A stretch of 64,000 nt of DNA from Bryobacteraceae bacterium (GTDB taxonomy: Bacteria > Acidobacteriota > Terriglobia > Bryobacterales > Bryobacteraceae). The translations under genes were made by a program, and so were the position numbers. This document shows positions 53,833 through 63,159 of the stretch, piece after piece. The notes beneath the pieces were generated by a model that saw only the letters and a program-made list of their open reading frames with translations, was not told where the DNA came from and did not search any database. Each line of letters opens with the position of its first letter. Position 1 is the stretch's first letter. The stretch is from the NCBI GenBank assembly GCA_026129905.1, contig JAHCHE010000004.1, positions 62,001 through 126,000 on the forward strand, in the 5' to 3' direction.

Positions 53833-54565
53833 CCCGCTCGTCGTTCTGTGCCTGGCGGCGGCATTCGCCGTCCCGGTTCTCGCCGCCGACCCGTGCCAAG
53901 GCGCGGAAGGTCGGTTTGCCGTGGCCGAAGGCCTGCTCCAGCGCGGCGAGGCCACCGCGGCGGAAAGCGAGTACCTGGCCATTCAGGCCTCGCATCCGGC
54001 GTGCGCTCGCGCCTGGTTCGAACTTGGCATGCTCTACGATCGCCGCCAACAGAGCGCCAAAGCCGCCGAACAATTCGAGAGGGCGACGAAGCTGACGCCC
54101 GGCAATCCCCGCGCCTGGGACTACCTCGCTCTCAGCCTCGAGCCGCTGGGGCAGTTCGACAACGTGGAACGGGCCTACAAGAAGGGCCTGGAAGTGAACC
54201 AAGGTCCGCTGTTCGATGCCTTCCTCGACTACAACTACGGCCGCTTTCTGATGAAGCAGAACCGGCTTCAAGAGGCGACTGCGCACTTGGACCGAGCCGT
54301 CCAGCTTGCGCCGAACACCCGGGCGGTCTACTACGAGCGAGCCAAGCTCCACGAGAAGGCGGGGCGCTACGCGCCTGCCCGGGCGGACGCCGAGCGGGCG
54401 CTGGCGTTGCCGGACCCTGCTGGAGTGATCCTCGATCTGCAGGTGTACTACCAGCTCACGCGCATCTACACGCGCCTGGGCGAAAAGGACCTGGCGCTCA
54501 AATACAGGGAGATGGCCGAGGCCGCCAAGGTGCCCATTTCGTCCCGCATGCGCGGCGGCCGCTGA
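53819..54565 (+). CDS. exported TPR protein
   Basis: A 248-residue protein starting at ATG 53819, inside the preceding gene's end. Signal peptide (LVVLCLAAAFAVPVLAAD) followed by about five TPR-like repeats (LLQRGEATAAESEYLAI, AEQFERATKLTPGNPRAWDYL, HLDRAVQLAPNTRAVYYERA). It is cotranscribed with the first TPR gene; 91 bases separate it from the ABC exporter genes. Confidence 0.78.
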   Translation: MKNHSPLVVLCLAAAFAVPVLAADPCQGAEGRFAVAEGLLQRGEATAAESEYLAIQASHPACARAWFELGMLYDRRQQSAKAAEQFERATKLTPGNPRAWDYLALSLEPLGQFDNVERAYKKGLEVNQGPLFDAFLDYNYGRFLMKQNRLQEATAHLDRAVQLAPNTRAVYYERAKLHEKAGRYAPARADAERALALPDPAGVILDLQVYYQLTRIYTRLGEKDLALKYREMAEAAKVPISSRMRGGR

Positions 54566-54656
54566 ACGGCGGCTTGAACAGCCGCACCGTGCAGGCCCGA
54601 TCGCGCGTGCCTTATCCTGGTTTCTTAACCCTGCTTTCTTCTAATCGCCATTGACG

Positions 54657-55487
54657 ATGGTCGATACGATAAACGGCTTTCCCATGATTGAAGCCGTAGG
54701 CTTGAGCAAGTTCTACGGCGACTTCGCGGCAGTCCGGGATGTCACGTTCAGCGTGCCGCGCGGGCAAGTGGCCGCTTTTCTCGGTCCAAATGGGGCAGGA
54801 AAGTCGACAACGATGAAACTGCTGACCGGTTACCTGGCGCCGACGGCGGGGCGAAGCCGCATCGCGGGGTACGACGTCGCCGCCGACCGGATCGAGAGCG
54901 CCGCTCGTCTTGGGTATCTCCCCGAGAACGGCCCGCTATATGCCGACATGACGCCGCTGGCGCTGCTGAAATTCTTCGGCGAAGCGAGAGGACTCGCGGG
55001 CGGCCGGCTGCGGAAACGGATCGACTCGGTCGTCGCGCAATGCGCGCTCGGGCAGGTGCTGGAGAAGAGCATTTCGAAGCTGTCGAAAGGCTACCGGCAG
55101 CGCGTGGGAATGGCCCAGGTGCTTCTGCACGAGCCCGACGTGCTCATCATGGACGAGCCCACCAGCGGGCTCGACCCGAACCAGATCCGCGAGGTGCGCG
55201 CCTTGATTCGCGAACTCGGGCGGACCAAGACGATATTGCTGTCCACTCACATCCTCCAGGAAGTGGAGGCGGTCGCGGGGCGAGTGCTCCTCATCAACGA
55301 AGGGCGCATCGTGTTCGACGGCCTGCCCGAGGAGATGCAGGCCGCCTACGGCTCGATGGAACAGGCCTTTTATGCGCTCACCGGCGCGGCCCCGGCAATG
55401 GCGCCCGCTCCGCCGGAACCCGTTCCGCCGGTCCTGGAAGAGCCTCCGACGCAGGATACCTCATGCGAAGCTCCGCGGGTCGAGTAA
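54657..55487 (+). CDS. ABC exporter ATP-binding protein, GldA/NatA-like
   Basis: The product of about 276 residues has Walker A GPNGAGKSTTMKLL, signature LSKGYRQRVGMAQ, Walker B VLIMDEPTSGLD and the switch His in STHILQEVEAV. The LSKGYRQRVG form of the signature motif is typical of ATPases paired with GldF-like permeases. The C-terminal tail is Pro-rich. The start is uncertain (TTG 54651, ATG 54657 or ATG 54684; no clear ribosome site). It overlaps the permease gene by 25 bases. Confidence 0.87.
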   Translation: MVDTINGFPMIEAVGLSKFYGDFAAVRDVTFSVPRGQVAAFLGPNGAGKSTTMKLLTGYLAPTAGRSRIAGYDVAADRIESAARLGYLPENGPLYADMTPLALLKFFGEARGLAGGRLRKRIDSVVAQCALGQVLEKSISKLSKGYRQRVGMAQVLLHEPDVLIMDEPTSGLDPNQIREVRALIRELGRTKTILLSTHILQEVEAVAGRVLLINEGRIVFDGLPEEMQAAYGSMEQAFYALTGAAPAMAPAPPEPVPPVLEEPPTQDTSCEAPRVE

Positions 55488-58096
55488 TATTCGCCGTATT
55501 CAAGCGGGAATTCGTCAGTTATTTCCGCAATCCGACCGGCTACGTCTTTATTACGATCTTCGTTTTCCTGAGCGCGGTGGCCGCCTTCTGGCAGGACGCC
55601 TTCTTTCTGAACAACCTGGCCAATCTCGACCAGCTCAACCGCTATTTCCCGTACCTGCTCATCTTCCTTGCGCCCGCCATCACGATGGGGCTTTGGGCGG
55701 AGGAGAAAAAGCAGGGGACGGAGGAACTGCTGCTCACGCTCCCGGCCCGCGACGGCGCGATCCTGCTCGGGAAATACTTCGCCGCGCTCGGCATCTACAC
55801 GGTGGCCTTGCTGTTTTCGCTGAGCCACGTCCTCGTTCTGCTGTCGCTGGGCAAACCCGACCCCGGAATGCTCGTGGCGACGTACGTCGGTTACTGGCTG
55901 ATAGGCGCGGCGCTGCTGTCGCTGGGACTGCTGGCCAGCCAGATGACGGACAATCTCACCGTCGCGTTTATTCTGGGGGCCGTCTTCTGCGCCATACCCG
56001 TTTTTCTGCGGCACGCCGGCAACCTGCTGAGCGGCCGCGCGCAGCGTTTGGCCGAGCAACTCTCCGTGGTCGAACAATTCCGCGATCTCTCTTCGGGCGT
56101 GGTTACCGCCTCGGCCATCACGTACTTCGTGGCTCTGCCCGCCGCGGTGCTCTATTTATGCGTGAAACTCGCGGGGCGGCGGCGGTGGCCGGCCTTTGCG
56201 GGCGCGCCTCGCATGACGGCCCACGTGCTCCTGCGAGCGCTGGCGCTGCTGGCGGCCGTTGCCTCGGCCACCGTCCTGGCGGCGCAACTGGGCGGACGGC
56301 TGGACGTTACGTCGGAACAGATCCACTCGCTGTCGGCCGAGACGAAATCCCTCATCGACAGCATCGACCCGAACCGTCCGGTTTTCATTCAGGCGTATCT
56401 CAGCCCGGAGGTCCCGCGCACCTACCTGCAGACTCGTTCGAACCTGGTCGCGTTCCTGCGCGAGTTCAGCGCGCAGAGCAAAGGCCACATTCATGCTCGG
56501 ATTGTGGAGACGGTGAAATACTCCGAGCAGGCGCGGGAAGCGCGCGAACGTTACGGCATCGAGCCGTATCGCGTGCCCGCCACGGAGGAAAGCGCTTCCG
56601 TGTCCAACGATATCTTCATGGGCCTGGTCTTTTCGTGTGGGCCGGAGGAATCGGTAACGGGCTTTTTCGACCGCGGGCTGCCGGTCGAGTACGAGCTGAT
56701 GCGCTCGATTCGCGTTGTCTCCCGCACCGGTCGGCGGAACATCGGCGTCCTCGACACCGGCGCAAAACTCTTCGGCGGCTTCGATTTCGAGACCAAGCGG
56801 CAGACCAACGACTGGTCGATCGTCCCGGAACTGCGGAAGCAGTACGAAGTGGTCCGCGTCTCGCCGGACGACAACTATCCAGAGAACCTCAACGTCCTCA
56901 TCGCCGCATTGCCGCACACGCTCAACCGGCAGCAGCTTGAACGATTGGTGGCGTACGTTCAGCAGGGGAACCCGGTCCTGGTTCTTCTCGATCCGCTGCC
57001 CGCGTTCAATATGAACCTTTCCCCGGCGGCCGACTCCGAGCCTCCGGCTTCTCCGTTTGAGCAACCTCCTCCCGCCGCGCCCAAGGTGAATCTGCAACCG
57101 CTGCTAGCCGCACTCGGGGTGGAGTTTCAGGCCGACCGCATCGTCTGGGATTCCTACAACCCTCATCCGCAATTCCGCCAGTTGCCCCAGGAAGTTGTTT
57201 TTGTCGGCAAAGGCAACCAGGCGCCCATGCCGTTCCAGGAAGGAGACGAAATCTCTTCCGGCTTGCAAGAAGTGGTGCTCCTGTATCCGGGAGCGCTGAA
57301 GCCGGCGGCGGGGGCGAAAGACAGCTTCGTCCCGCTGATGACCACCGGCGCCAACTCCGGAACGCTGCGCTGGAACCAGCTTGTCCAGCGGTCGATTTTC
57401 GGAACCGGAATCGTCCAGGGTCTTCCACACAAACCGGACGAAGAGGTACACACGCTCGCCGCCCGGGTCACCGGAAAAGCGAACGCCGTGGTGGTGGCGG
57501 ACGCCGACATGATGAGCGAGCAGTTTTTCGAGCTTCGCCGGCGCGGCGTCGAGCAGCTCAACTTCGACAACGTCACGTTCCTGTTGAACGCCGTGGACGA
57601 ACTGGCGGGCGACCGGTCGTTCATCGCGCTGCGCAAGCGCCGGCCGCGGCACCGGACGCTGGAGACGCTCGAAGCGCGGACGCGTGTGTACGAGGAACAG
57701 CGCACGAAGGAAACCGAAGAAGCCCAGGCCGCCGCGGAGCGCCGTCTTGCGGAGGCCCAGGCGCGCCTGGACGCCGCGGTGGCGGAGCTTCGCAATCGGT
57801 CCGACCTCGACGACCAGACCCGGCAGATTATGATTCAGAACCTGCGCTCCGCGGAAGAACGCCGCCTCCAGGTGGCGCGCGCTAATGTCGAGGACGAACG
57901 CGACCGGCTGATCGAGAACGCCCGCGTTTCGATGGAGGGCTCCGTGCGCGCCATCCAGAACACGATCAAGCTGTCGGCCGTCGGCCTGCCGCCGATCCCC
58001 GCGTTCGCGCTGTTCCTCTTCGTCTCGCTGCGCAAGCTGGCGCGCGAACGCGGCAGGATTTCCACCGACCGGCTCGTAAGGAGGCAGGCGGCATGA
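55463..58096 (+). CDS. fused GldF-like permease and GldG-like auxiliary protein
   Basis: The 877-residue product starts at ATG 55463. Residues about 1-240 are a GldF/ABC-2-type permease with six membrane helices (YVFITIFVFLSAVAAFWQDAF, YLLIFLAPAITMGLWAEEKKQ, TEELLLTLP). Residues about 255-860 are GldG-like (ABC_transp_aux): one helix, LDVTSEQIHSLSAETK, and a periplasmic domain. A long coiled coil (about 715-830) leads to a final membrane helix. GldF and GldG are usually separate genes. In Bacteroidota the complex supports gliding; elsewhere its cargo is unknown. Confidence 0.86.
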   Translation: MRSSAGRVIFAVFKREFVSYFRNPTGYVFITIFVFLSAVAAFWQDAFFLNNLANLDQLNRYFPYLLIFLAPAITMGLWAEEKKQGTEELLLTLPARDGAILLGKYFAALGIYTVALLFSLSHVLVLLSLGKPDPGMLVATYVGYWLIGAALLSLGLLASQMTDNLTVAFILGAVFCAIPVFLRHAGNLLSGRAQRLAEQLSVVEQFRDLSSGVVTASAITYFVALPAAVLYLCVKLAGRRRWPAFAGAPRMTAHVLLRALALLAAVASATVLAAQLGGRLDVTSEQIHSLSAETKSLIDSIDPNRPVFIQAYLSPEVPRTYLQTRSNLVAFLREFSAQSKGHIHARIVETVKYSEQAREARERYGIEPYRVPATEESASVSNDIFMGLVFSCGPEESVTGFFDRGLPVEYELMRSIRVVSRTGRRNIGVLDTGAKLFGGFDFETKRQTNDWSIVPELRKQYEVVRVSPDDNYPENLNVLIAALPHTLNRQQLERLVAYVQQGNPVLVLLDPLPAFNMNLSPAADSEPPASPFEQPPPAAPKVNLQPLLAALGVEFQADRIVWDSYNPHPQFRQLPQEVVFVGKGNQAPMPFQEGDEISSGLQEVVLLYPGALKPAAGAKDSFVPLMTTGANSGTLRWNQLVQRSIFGTGIVQGLPHKPDEEVHTLAARVTGKANAVVVADADMMSEQFFELRRRGVEQLNFDNVTFLLNAVDELAGDRSFIALRKRRPRHRTLETLEARTRVYEEQRTKETEEAQAAAERRLAEAQARLDAAVAELRNRSDLDDQTRQIMIQNLRSAEERRLQVARANVEDERDRLIENARVSMEGSVRAIQNTIKLSAVGLPPIPAFALFLFVSLRKLARERGRISTDRLVRRQAA

Positions 58097-59301
58097 GGAG
58101 TGAAGCCGCAAAGACGGGCCTGTTTATCGTCGCGGGGCTGACGCTGGCAATCGCCGCCGCGTGGGTGGAGCCCGAAGCCGCGCGGCCTCAGATTTTCAGC
58201 GACCAGGGCGAACCGCTGTTTCCACGCTTCCGCGAAGTGGACGCCGTAAAGGCGATCGAAGTGGTGGATTACGACGACCAGGAGGCGGTGGCCCGCCCGT
58301 TGAAAGTCGAGTTCCGGCGAGGCCGCTGGATCCTGCCGTCGCACGACGACTATCCGGCCGAGGCCGGCGATCGGCTCGCGAAAACCGCCGCGGCTCTGCT
58401 GGACCTGAAGAAGGATATCGTCGTTTCCGACCGGATGGACGATCATGCGACGTATGGCGTCATCGATCCGATGGACCAGGAAGTTGCGAGTCTGACGGGC
58501 CGCGGCAAACGAGTCACGCTGCGGGACGCCCAGGGCGAAGCGCTGGCCGAAGCCGTCCTGGGAAAGCCCGACCCCGCACACAACGGTTATCGCTACGTGC
58601 GGCTGCCCCCACAGAAACGGACCTATAGCGTCAAGACCGACGCCGAGCCTTCCGCGCGGTTCGAAGACTGGGTGGAAAGCAACCTGCTGCGCGTTTCGAC
58701 GGCTGACATCCGCCGCATCACGATTAACAGCTACGTGATCGACGAGGCGATGGGCCGGCTGGCCAACGTCGAGCGGACGGTGCTTACCAAGGAGGGCAGC
58801 CAATGGAAAGCCGAGGGGAAAAGGGCTTCGCAGAGCGCAATGCAAAGCGCCGTCAATACGCTCGGCGCGCTGCACGTGGTAGGGGCGCGGCCGAAGCCGA
58901 AGCCGCTGGCGGACCAGTTGCGTAGCGGTTCGCTCGAGATGACGCTCGAAACGGTGATGTCGCTCCGCCAGCGCGGATTCTTCATCACGCCCAGCGGGCA
59001 ACTGCTGGCCAATGAGGGCGAAGTCTCCGTCGAGACCAGCAGGGGCTTGCTGTACACGATCCGCATCGGGTCCATCGTGCGCGGCGCGTCCGCCGCGGCG
59101 GCCGCCGCCAATGCCGACAAGGGCGCCACGGCGGACCAGCCTCGCTACGCGTTCGTAACGGTCAGCCACAGCGCGGAGCGCCAGGACAAGTACGGCGGCT
59201 CCGGCGGAGGCGAACAACTCGCCCGCTCGCTCAATCAAAGATTCGCGGACTGGTACTACGTCGTCTCGGGCGCGGACCTGGACAAGCTCAAACTCAAATA
59301 G
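58093..59301 (+). CDS. DUF4340 domain protein
   Basis: The 402-residue protein overlaps the fused permease stop by ATGA. It has an N-terminal membrane anchor (LFIVAGLTLAIAAAWVEP) and a periplasmic part of repeated DUF4340-type blocks (FRRGRWILPSHDDYPAEAG, GLLYTIRIGSIVRG, RFADWYYVVSGADLDKL). DUF4340 genes regularly follow GldF/GldG-type permeases, as here, suggesting a third component of that complex. Its role is unknown. Confidence 0.82.
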   Translation: MRSEAAKTGLFIVAGLTLAIAAAWVEPEAARPQIFSDQGEPLFPRFREVDAVKAIEVVDYDDQEAVARPLKVEFRRGRWILPSHDDYPAEAGDRLAKTAAALLDLKKDIVVSDRMDDHATYGVIDPMDQEVASLTGRGKRVTLRDAQGEALAEAVLGKPDPAHNGYRYVRLPPQKRTYSVKTDAEPSARFEDWVESNLLRVSTADIRRITINSYVIDEAMGRLANVERTVLTKEGSQWKAEGKRASQSAMQSAVNTLGALHVVGARPKPKPLADQLRSGSLEMTLETVMSLRQRGFFITPSGQLLANEGEVSVETSRGLLYTIRIGSIVRGASAAAAAANADKGATADQPRYAFVTVSHSAERQDKYGGSGGGEQLARSLNQRFADWYYVVSGADLDKLKLK

Positions 59302-59316
59302 AAAGAAGCCTCCCTC

Positions 59317-60594
59317 CTACACGTAGCTGTACTTGCGGGCTTTGTCGTCCCAGAGGATCTTCTTGCCGTTGCGGAACGACAGCGTCGCCATGTGCCCGGA
59401 AATCGCCGCCTGCTGGCCGACCTCGACTGGCGCGATGGCCTTCTCTTCGCCCCGCACGGCGGCCAAGAAGTTGCGGATGTGCGCCTCCACGGCGGGGTTG
59501 TCGTTGCCGGGCAGGTACATCTCCAGCGGCTTCCGCGCCGCCACGTGCGCCGGCGCCTTGCCGCGGAACGCCTCGGGATAGAAGTTCAGGTACTGCCGGT
59601 TAAGCACCTCGATGGTGCCTTCGTTGCCCATGAACTGTTCGCCATAGCCGTAGTGATCGTTGCCGAAATAGCAACTGTAGTTGATGTGGAACTTGTCGGG
59701 ATACTCGTAGACGGCGCTCAGCGTGTCGGGCACTTCGCGGTCATCTTCGGGATCGGTCCACCGGTAGATGCCCCCGGACGCCATGCACGACAGCGGCACT
59801 TTCTTTCCGCACACGAAGTTGGTGATGTCGGTCTGGTGCACCAGCAGGTCCGTCGAGATGCCGCCGGAATAATCCCAATACAGCCGCCACTGGTAGAAGC
59901 GGCGCTTGTCGAACTCGCGCTTGCGCGCCGAACCCAGGAAGCGGTTCCAATCTGTGTTCTCCGGTCCGGCGTCGGCCGGGATGGCGTATCGCCACGCCGG
60001 ATCGTTCGGCAGGGAATTCCGGTACCAGAAGGCGCGCACGTAATGGATCTCGCCTACCATGCCTTGCGCGATCATGTCCTTGGCCAGCTTGTAGAGCGAG
60101 TTACTGCGGTTCTGCGTACCTACCTGCACCACTTTGCCGGAGGCGTTTGCCACCTTCACGATCTCTTCGCCTTCCTCGATCGTGTGCGCCAGCGGCTTCT
60201 CGAGGTAAATGTTCTTGCCGGCTTTGAGGGCGGCGATCGCCATCTCGTAGTGGAGATGCTCCGGCGTCGCGATGATGACGGCGTCGATCGAGGAATCCGC
60301 AAGAATCTCCTTATAGTCCTTGGTGGTCTTCGGCGAGTTGCCGCCCATCGTCTGGACGCGGTCCTTGGCTCGCGCGACGTTCCCGTCGTAGGCGTCGCAG
60401 ACAGCCTGAACCTGCGCCGCGCGATCGCTCTTGCCGACGTAAAAGCGCTCTAAGAGGTAGTTCCCGCGGCTTCCGGTTCCAATCCATCCGACGGCGACCT
60501 TATCGTTGGCGCCGAGGACCGGCAAGGCGGAAGCCGACGCGAGAGCGGCGGTCGTCGATTTGACGAAGTTCCGGCGGGTAAAATCGTTCGACAT
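59317..60594 (-). CDS. Gfo/Idh/MocA family oxidoreductase, Tat-type leader
   Basis: The ATG at 60594 gives a Tat leader (FTRRNFVKSTTAALASASAL) and an AAGGAGA ribosome site; the longer frame is rejected. The 425-residue enzyme shows the NAD-binding VGWIGTGSRGN, the catalytic-Lys motif YLEKPLAHTIEEG and a C-terminal beta-sheet domain with GGISTDLLVHQTDITNF. It likely oxidises or reduces a sugar or inositol-like substrate with bound NAD(P). Divergent from the bicupin gene. Confidence 0.88.
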   Translation of the reverse strand: MSNDFTRRNFVKSTTAALASASALPVLGANDKVAVGWIGTGSRGNYLLERFYVGKSDRAAQVQAVCDAYDGNVARAKDRVQTMGGNSPKTTKDYKEILADSSIDAVIIATPEHLHYEMAIAALKAGKNIYLEKPLAHTIEEGEEIVKVANASGKVVQVGTQNRSNSLYKLAKDMIAQGMVGEIHYVRAFWYRNSLPNDPAWRYAIPADAGPENTDWNRFLGSARKREFDKRRFYQWRLYWDYSGGISTDLLVHQTDITNFVCGKKVPLSCMASGGIYRWTDPEDDREVPDTLSAVYEYPDKFHINYSCYFGNDHYGYGEQFMGNEGTIEVLNRQYLNFYPEAFRGKAPAHVAARKPLEMYLPGNDNPAVEAHIRNFLAAVRGEEKAIAPVEVGQQAAISGHMATLSFRNGKKILWDDKARKYSYV

Positions 60595-60681
60595 GAGTCT
60601 GCGGTCTCCTTGCGTGAATTCCCTAATCAGGATATCAATAGTGACTGCGGGTTTTGAAGGAACCACGATCGGAGGACGGGG

Positions 60682-61554
60682 ATGAGAATGAGGCTGCCGT
60701 TATGCTTGCTGCTGGGCGCCGCGCTGGCGGCGGCTCACGGACCGCTGGCCGAGCGGATTGCGCATAAAGACCCTTCCAAGTACCGTAAGGCGAAACAGGT
60801 CCACGCGGGGGCAGGGGAACTGCATTACATGGATATGTTCGGGTGGCGGGATTTCGGCACGAACCTGCTGTTCCTCCACCGGGGCGTGCTGCCTCCGAAC
60901 GGCGGCATCGGTCACCACTTCCACAACCAGATGGAGGAGATGTTCGTCATCTTTGACGGCGAGGCGGAGTTCACCATCGATGGCCGCACGTCCCGGCTCC
61001 AGGGTCCGGCCGGGGCGCCATGCCGCATGACGCACTCGCACGCCATCTACAATCACACGGACAAGCCGGTGGAGTGGATGAACATCGCCATCACCATGCG
61101 GAAGGGAATCTACGATGCGTTCGACCTTGGCGATTCGCGTGTTGGAGCGGCCCTTGACAAGATTCCGATCTTCATCACCATGCGGCTGGACCGCGAGCGT
61201 CTCCAGCCGGTGGAAAGCATGAACGGCGGCAAAAGGACCGCCCGCTACCGCCGCGCGTTGACGCCGGAGGTCTTCACTTCCAACTGGGCCTACGTCGACC
61301 ACGTCGTGCTGCCTCCGGGCGCCTCCATCGGCCGGCACATGCACCGAGGCGTCGAGGAGTTCTATTACGTGATGAACGGCGAAGGAACGGCGCGCGTTGG
61401 CGACGAATCCGCGCCCATCCGCAAGGACGACGCCGTGCCCGTCCTGCTGAGCGAGCCGCATTCGTTCGAGAACACCGGTAGCGCCGACCTGGAGTTCATG
61501 ATCGTCGGCATCGCCGCGCAGAAGGGCGCGCTGGATACGACGGACCTCAAATAG
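60682..61554 (+). CDS. exported bicupin protein
   Basis: A 290-residue protein with a signal peptide (LPLCLLLGAALAAAHG) and a good ribosome site (CGGAGGACGGGG). It contains two cupin domains: residues about 50-135 (GIGHHFHNQMEEMFVIFDGE) and about 190-285 (GASIGRHMHRGVEEFYYVMNGE). Each has the His-x-His and Glu metal ligands, so both barrels may bind a metal. Substrate unknown; it may act as a dioxygenase or an isomerase. Confidence 0.82.
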   Translation: MRMRLPLCLLLGAALAAAHGPLAERIAHKDPSKYRKAKQVHAGAGELHYMDMFGWRDFGTNLLFLHRGVLPPNGGIGHHFHNQMEEMFVIFDGEAEFTIDGRTSRLQGPAGAPCRMTHSHAIYNHTDKPVEWMNIAITMRKGIYDAFDLGDSRVGAALDKIPIFITMRLDRERLQPVESMNGGKRTARYRRALTPEVFTSNWAYVDHVVLPPGASIGRHMHRGVEEFYYVMNGEGTARVGDESAPIRKDDAVPVLLSEPHSFENTGSADLEFMIVGIAAQKGALDTTDLK

Positions 61555-61697
61555 CCCGGACGGATCGTGGGTCGGCTTCATCCCGCGCAGGCGCGCCAGG
61601 ACGAAGCGCGCGCCTGGAATATCACCAAGATTCTCTACTGTGGCAAGCGCCGCGGGCTCCGTTGTAACGAGGTCGCGCCGCTCTGTTGGGGGGGAGG

Positions 61698-61812
61698 CTG
61701 CTCACCACCGACCTGACCTGAAGAGCTCGCCCAGGCAGTTGTTGCTGCAGATCTGTTTCGACCGCTGGCAGATTGAAGTCAGCCACCGCGACGAGAAGGA
61801 CACGCTGGGTGT
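61698..61812 (+). pseudogene. transposase fragment (IS4/IS701-like DDE)
   Basis: The sequence encodes LLTTDLT then, after a one-base shift, SSPRQLLLQICFDRWQIEV and SHRDEKDTLGV. The DRWQIEVNHREEKDTLGV block is the conserved C-terminal part of DDE transposases of this group. Only about 38 codons remain, with a frameshift. The rest of the 61555-61848 gap holds nothing recognisable. Confidence 0.68.
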
Positions 61813-61848
61813 GGAACTCCAGGGCAAGGGCAAAGCCCTGCCCCTTCC

Positions 61849-63000
61849 CTATTTGAACCTGTCCTCTTTCAGCGACCGCACGATGGTTCGCTTAAGTTCG
61901 AGCGAGTCGATCGGGCCCTGCACTTTGTACAGGTACTCGCCGGCCGGACCGATCAGGACCGTGTAGGGAAGCGCCGCGTTCCAGCCGGCGTCAAACGCCT
62001 CCATCAGCTTGTATTTGTCCGCGTCCGCGAACATCAGGTTCTTGTTCGAGGCCTGCTGCTTCGTCAGGAACCCGATCACTTCCTTCCGCTCGTCCGGGTA
62101 GTGCGCCGCCACGGTCACCATCTCGAATGCGCGTTGACGGTACATGCGGTTGATCTCCACCAGGTCCGGGAATTCGGTGATGCAGGGCCCGCACCACGTG
62201 GCCCAGAAGTTCACCAGCCGCAGCTTGCCCGAGTCGTTCTTACGTAGCGCCCGCAGCGCGGCCGCGTCGGCCGGCTCCACCGAGACAGGCTCCGCCGCCA
62301 GCTTGGCCATGAAGCGTTTGACCGAGTCCGCCTTGCCGGCCCACTTGATGGAGCAGCCGAAGGCTCTCGTTTGCGCCACCGGGACCTCGCGTCCGGCGAG
62401 CAGCGCGTCGAGCGCGTTTCGCAGGTCGCGCACCTTCACGAACTCCTCGCGCTCGCTGTCATCAATGCGCCCCTGGTAGCGCAACTTCCGTTCTGCGTCA
62501 AACAGGAAAACGTGCGGCGTGGCCGTCGGACCGTAGGCCCGCGAGGAGCCCGTCCGGTCTCCCTCATAAAGGTAGGGGAAGTTGAACTTCTTGTACTCGG
62601 CCCGGATCTTCATCTCCTCGAAAGAATCGTTGAGGTCGGTGTAGCCCAGTTCATCCAGCCGCACCGAATGCTCATCGTTGGGAGAAATCGCCACAAACGC
62701 CGCGCCTTTCGGCTTGTATTCGGAAACCAACGTCTTCAGCCGCTCCTCGTAATACTGCGCCGTCGGGCAGTGGTTGCACGTGAAGACCACGGCCAGCAGT
62801 TTTGCCTTCGAGAAATCGGAGAGCGAATAGGTCTTTCCGTCCACGCCCTGCAACTTGAAATCGGGCGCTTTGGCGCCGATGGCCAGAGGCCGGATCGATT
62901 CTTCGTCCGCGCCCCGGAGGAAAGGGCCCGCTTGTGAAAGACAAAGGGCCAGCACGAATAGGGTTCGCCCAGCACGGCCGCCGACGGATTCGTTACGCAT
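61849..63000 (-). CDS. double thioredoxin-fold redox protein, exported
   Basis: The 383-residue protein has a signal peptide (TLFVLALCLSQAGPFLRG). A first thioredoxin/peroxiredoxin-like domain (about 40-200) has LAVVFTCNHCPTAQYYEERL with a CxxC-type CNHC. A second, TlpA-like domain (about 245-383) has NFWATWCGPCITEFPDLVEI. Two thioredoxin folds in one chain suggest an exported thiol reductase, perhaps with the first domain as an AhpC/TSA-like partner. No selenocysteine replaces either Cys. It is divergent from the final gene. Confidence 0.83.
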   Translation of the reverse strand: MRNESVGGRAGRTLFVLALCLSQAGPFLRGADEESIRPLAIGAKAPDFKLQGVDGKTYSLSDFSKAKLLAVVFTCNHCPTAQYYEERLKTLVSEYKPKGAAFVAISPNDEHSVRLDELGYTDLNDSFEEMKIRAEYKKFNFPYLYEGDRTGSSRAYGPTATPHVFLFDAERKLRYQGRIDDSEREEFVKVRDLRNALDALLAGREVPVAQTRAFGCSIKWAGKADSVKRFMAKLAAEPVSVEPADAAALRALRKNDSGKLRLVNFWATWCGPCITEFPDLVEINRMYRQRAFEMVTVAAHYPDERKEVIGFLTKQQASNKNLMFADADKYKLMEAFDAGWNAALPYTVLIGPAGEYLYKVQGPIDSLELKRTIVRSLKEDRFK

Positions 63001-63087
63001 TACCTGTCAGCTTACAGCACCGGCCGAGCGGCGCGCGGCCTCCGGCCGTTACGGTTGCGTGAAACGAATCGATCGGAATTGTGGACC

Positions 63088-63117
63088 TTGACCTGAATTT
63101 GAACCCGCCATTACAAT
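63088..63117 (+). promoter_or_regulatory. candidate sigma70 promoter
   Basis: TTGACC (63088-63093), an 18-base spacer and TACAAT (63112-63117) lie 42 bases before the ATG at 63160 of the last gene; each hexamer matches consensus in five of six bases. Confidence 0.6.
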
Positions 63118-63159
63118 CGACAGACGATTCCGGCACAAACGCCGGAAACAGGAGGGTGG

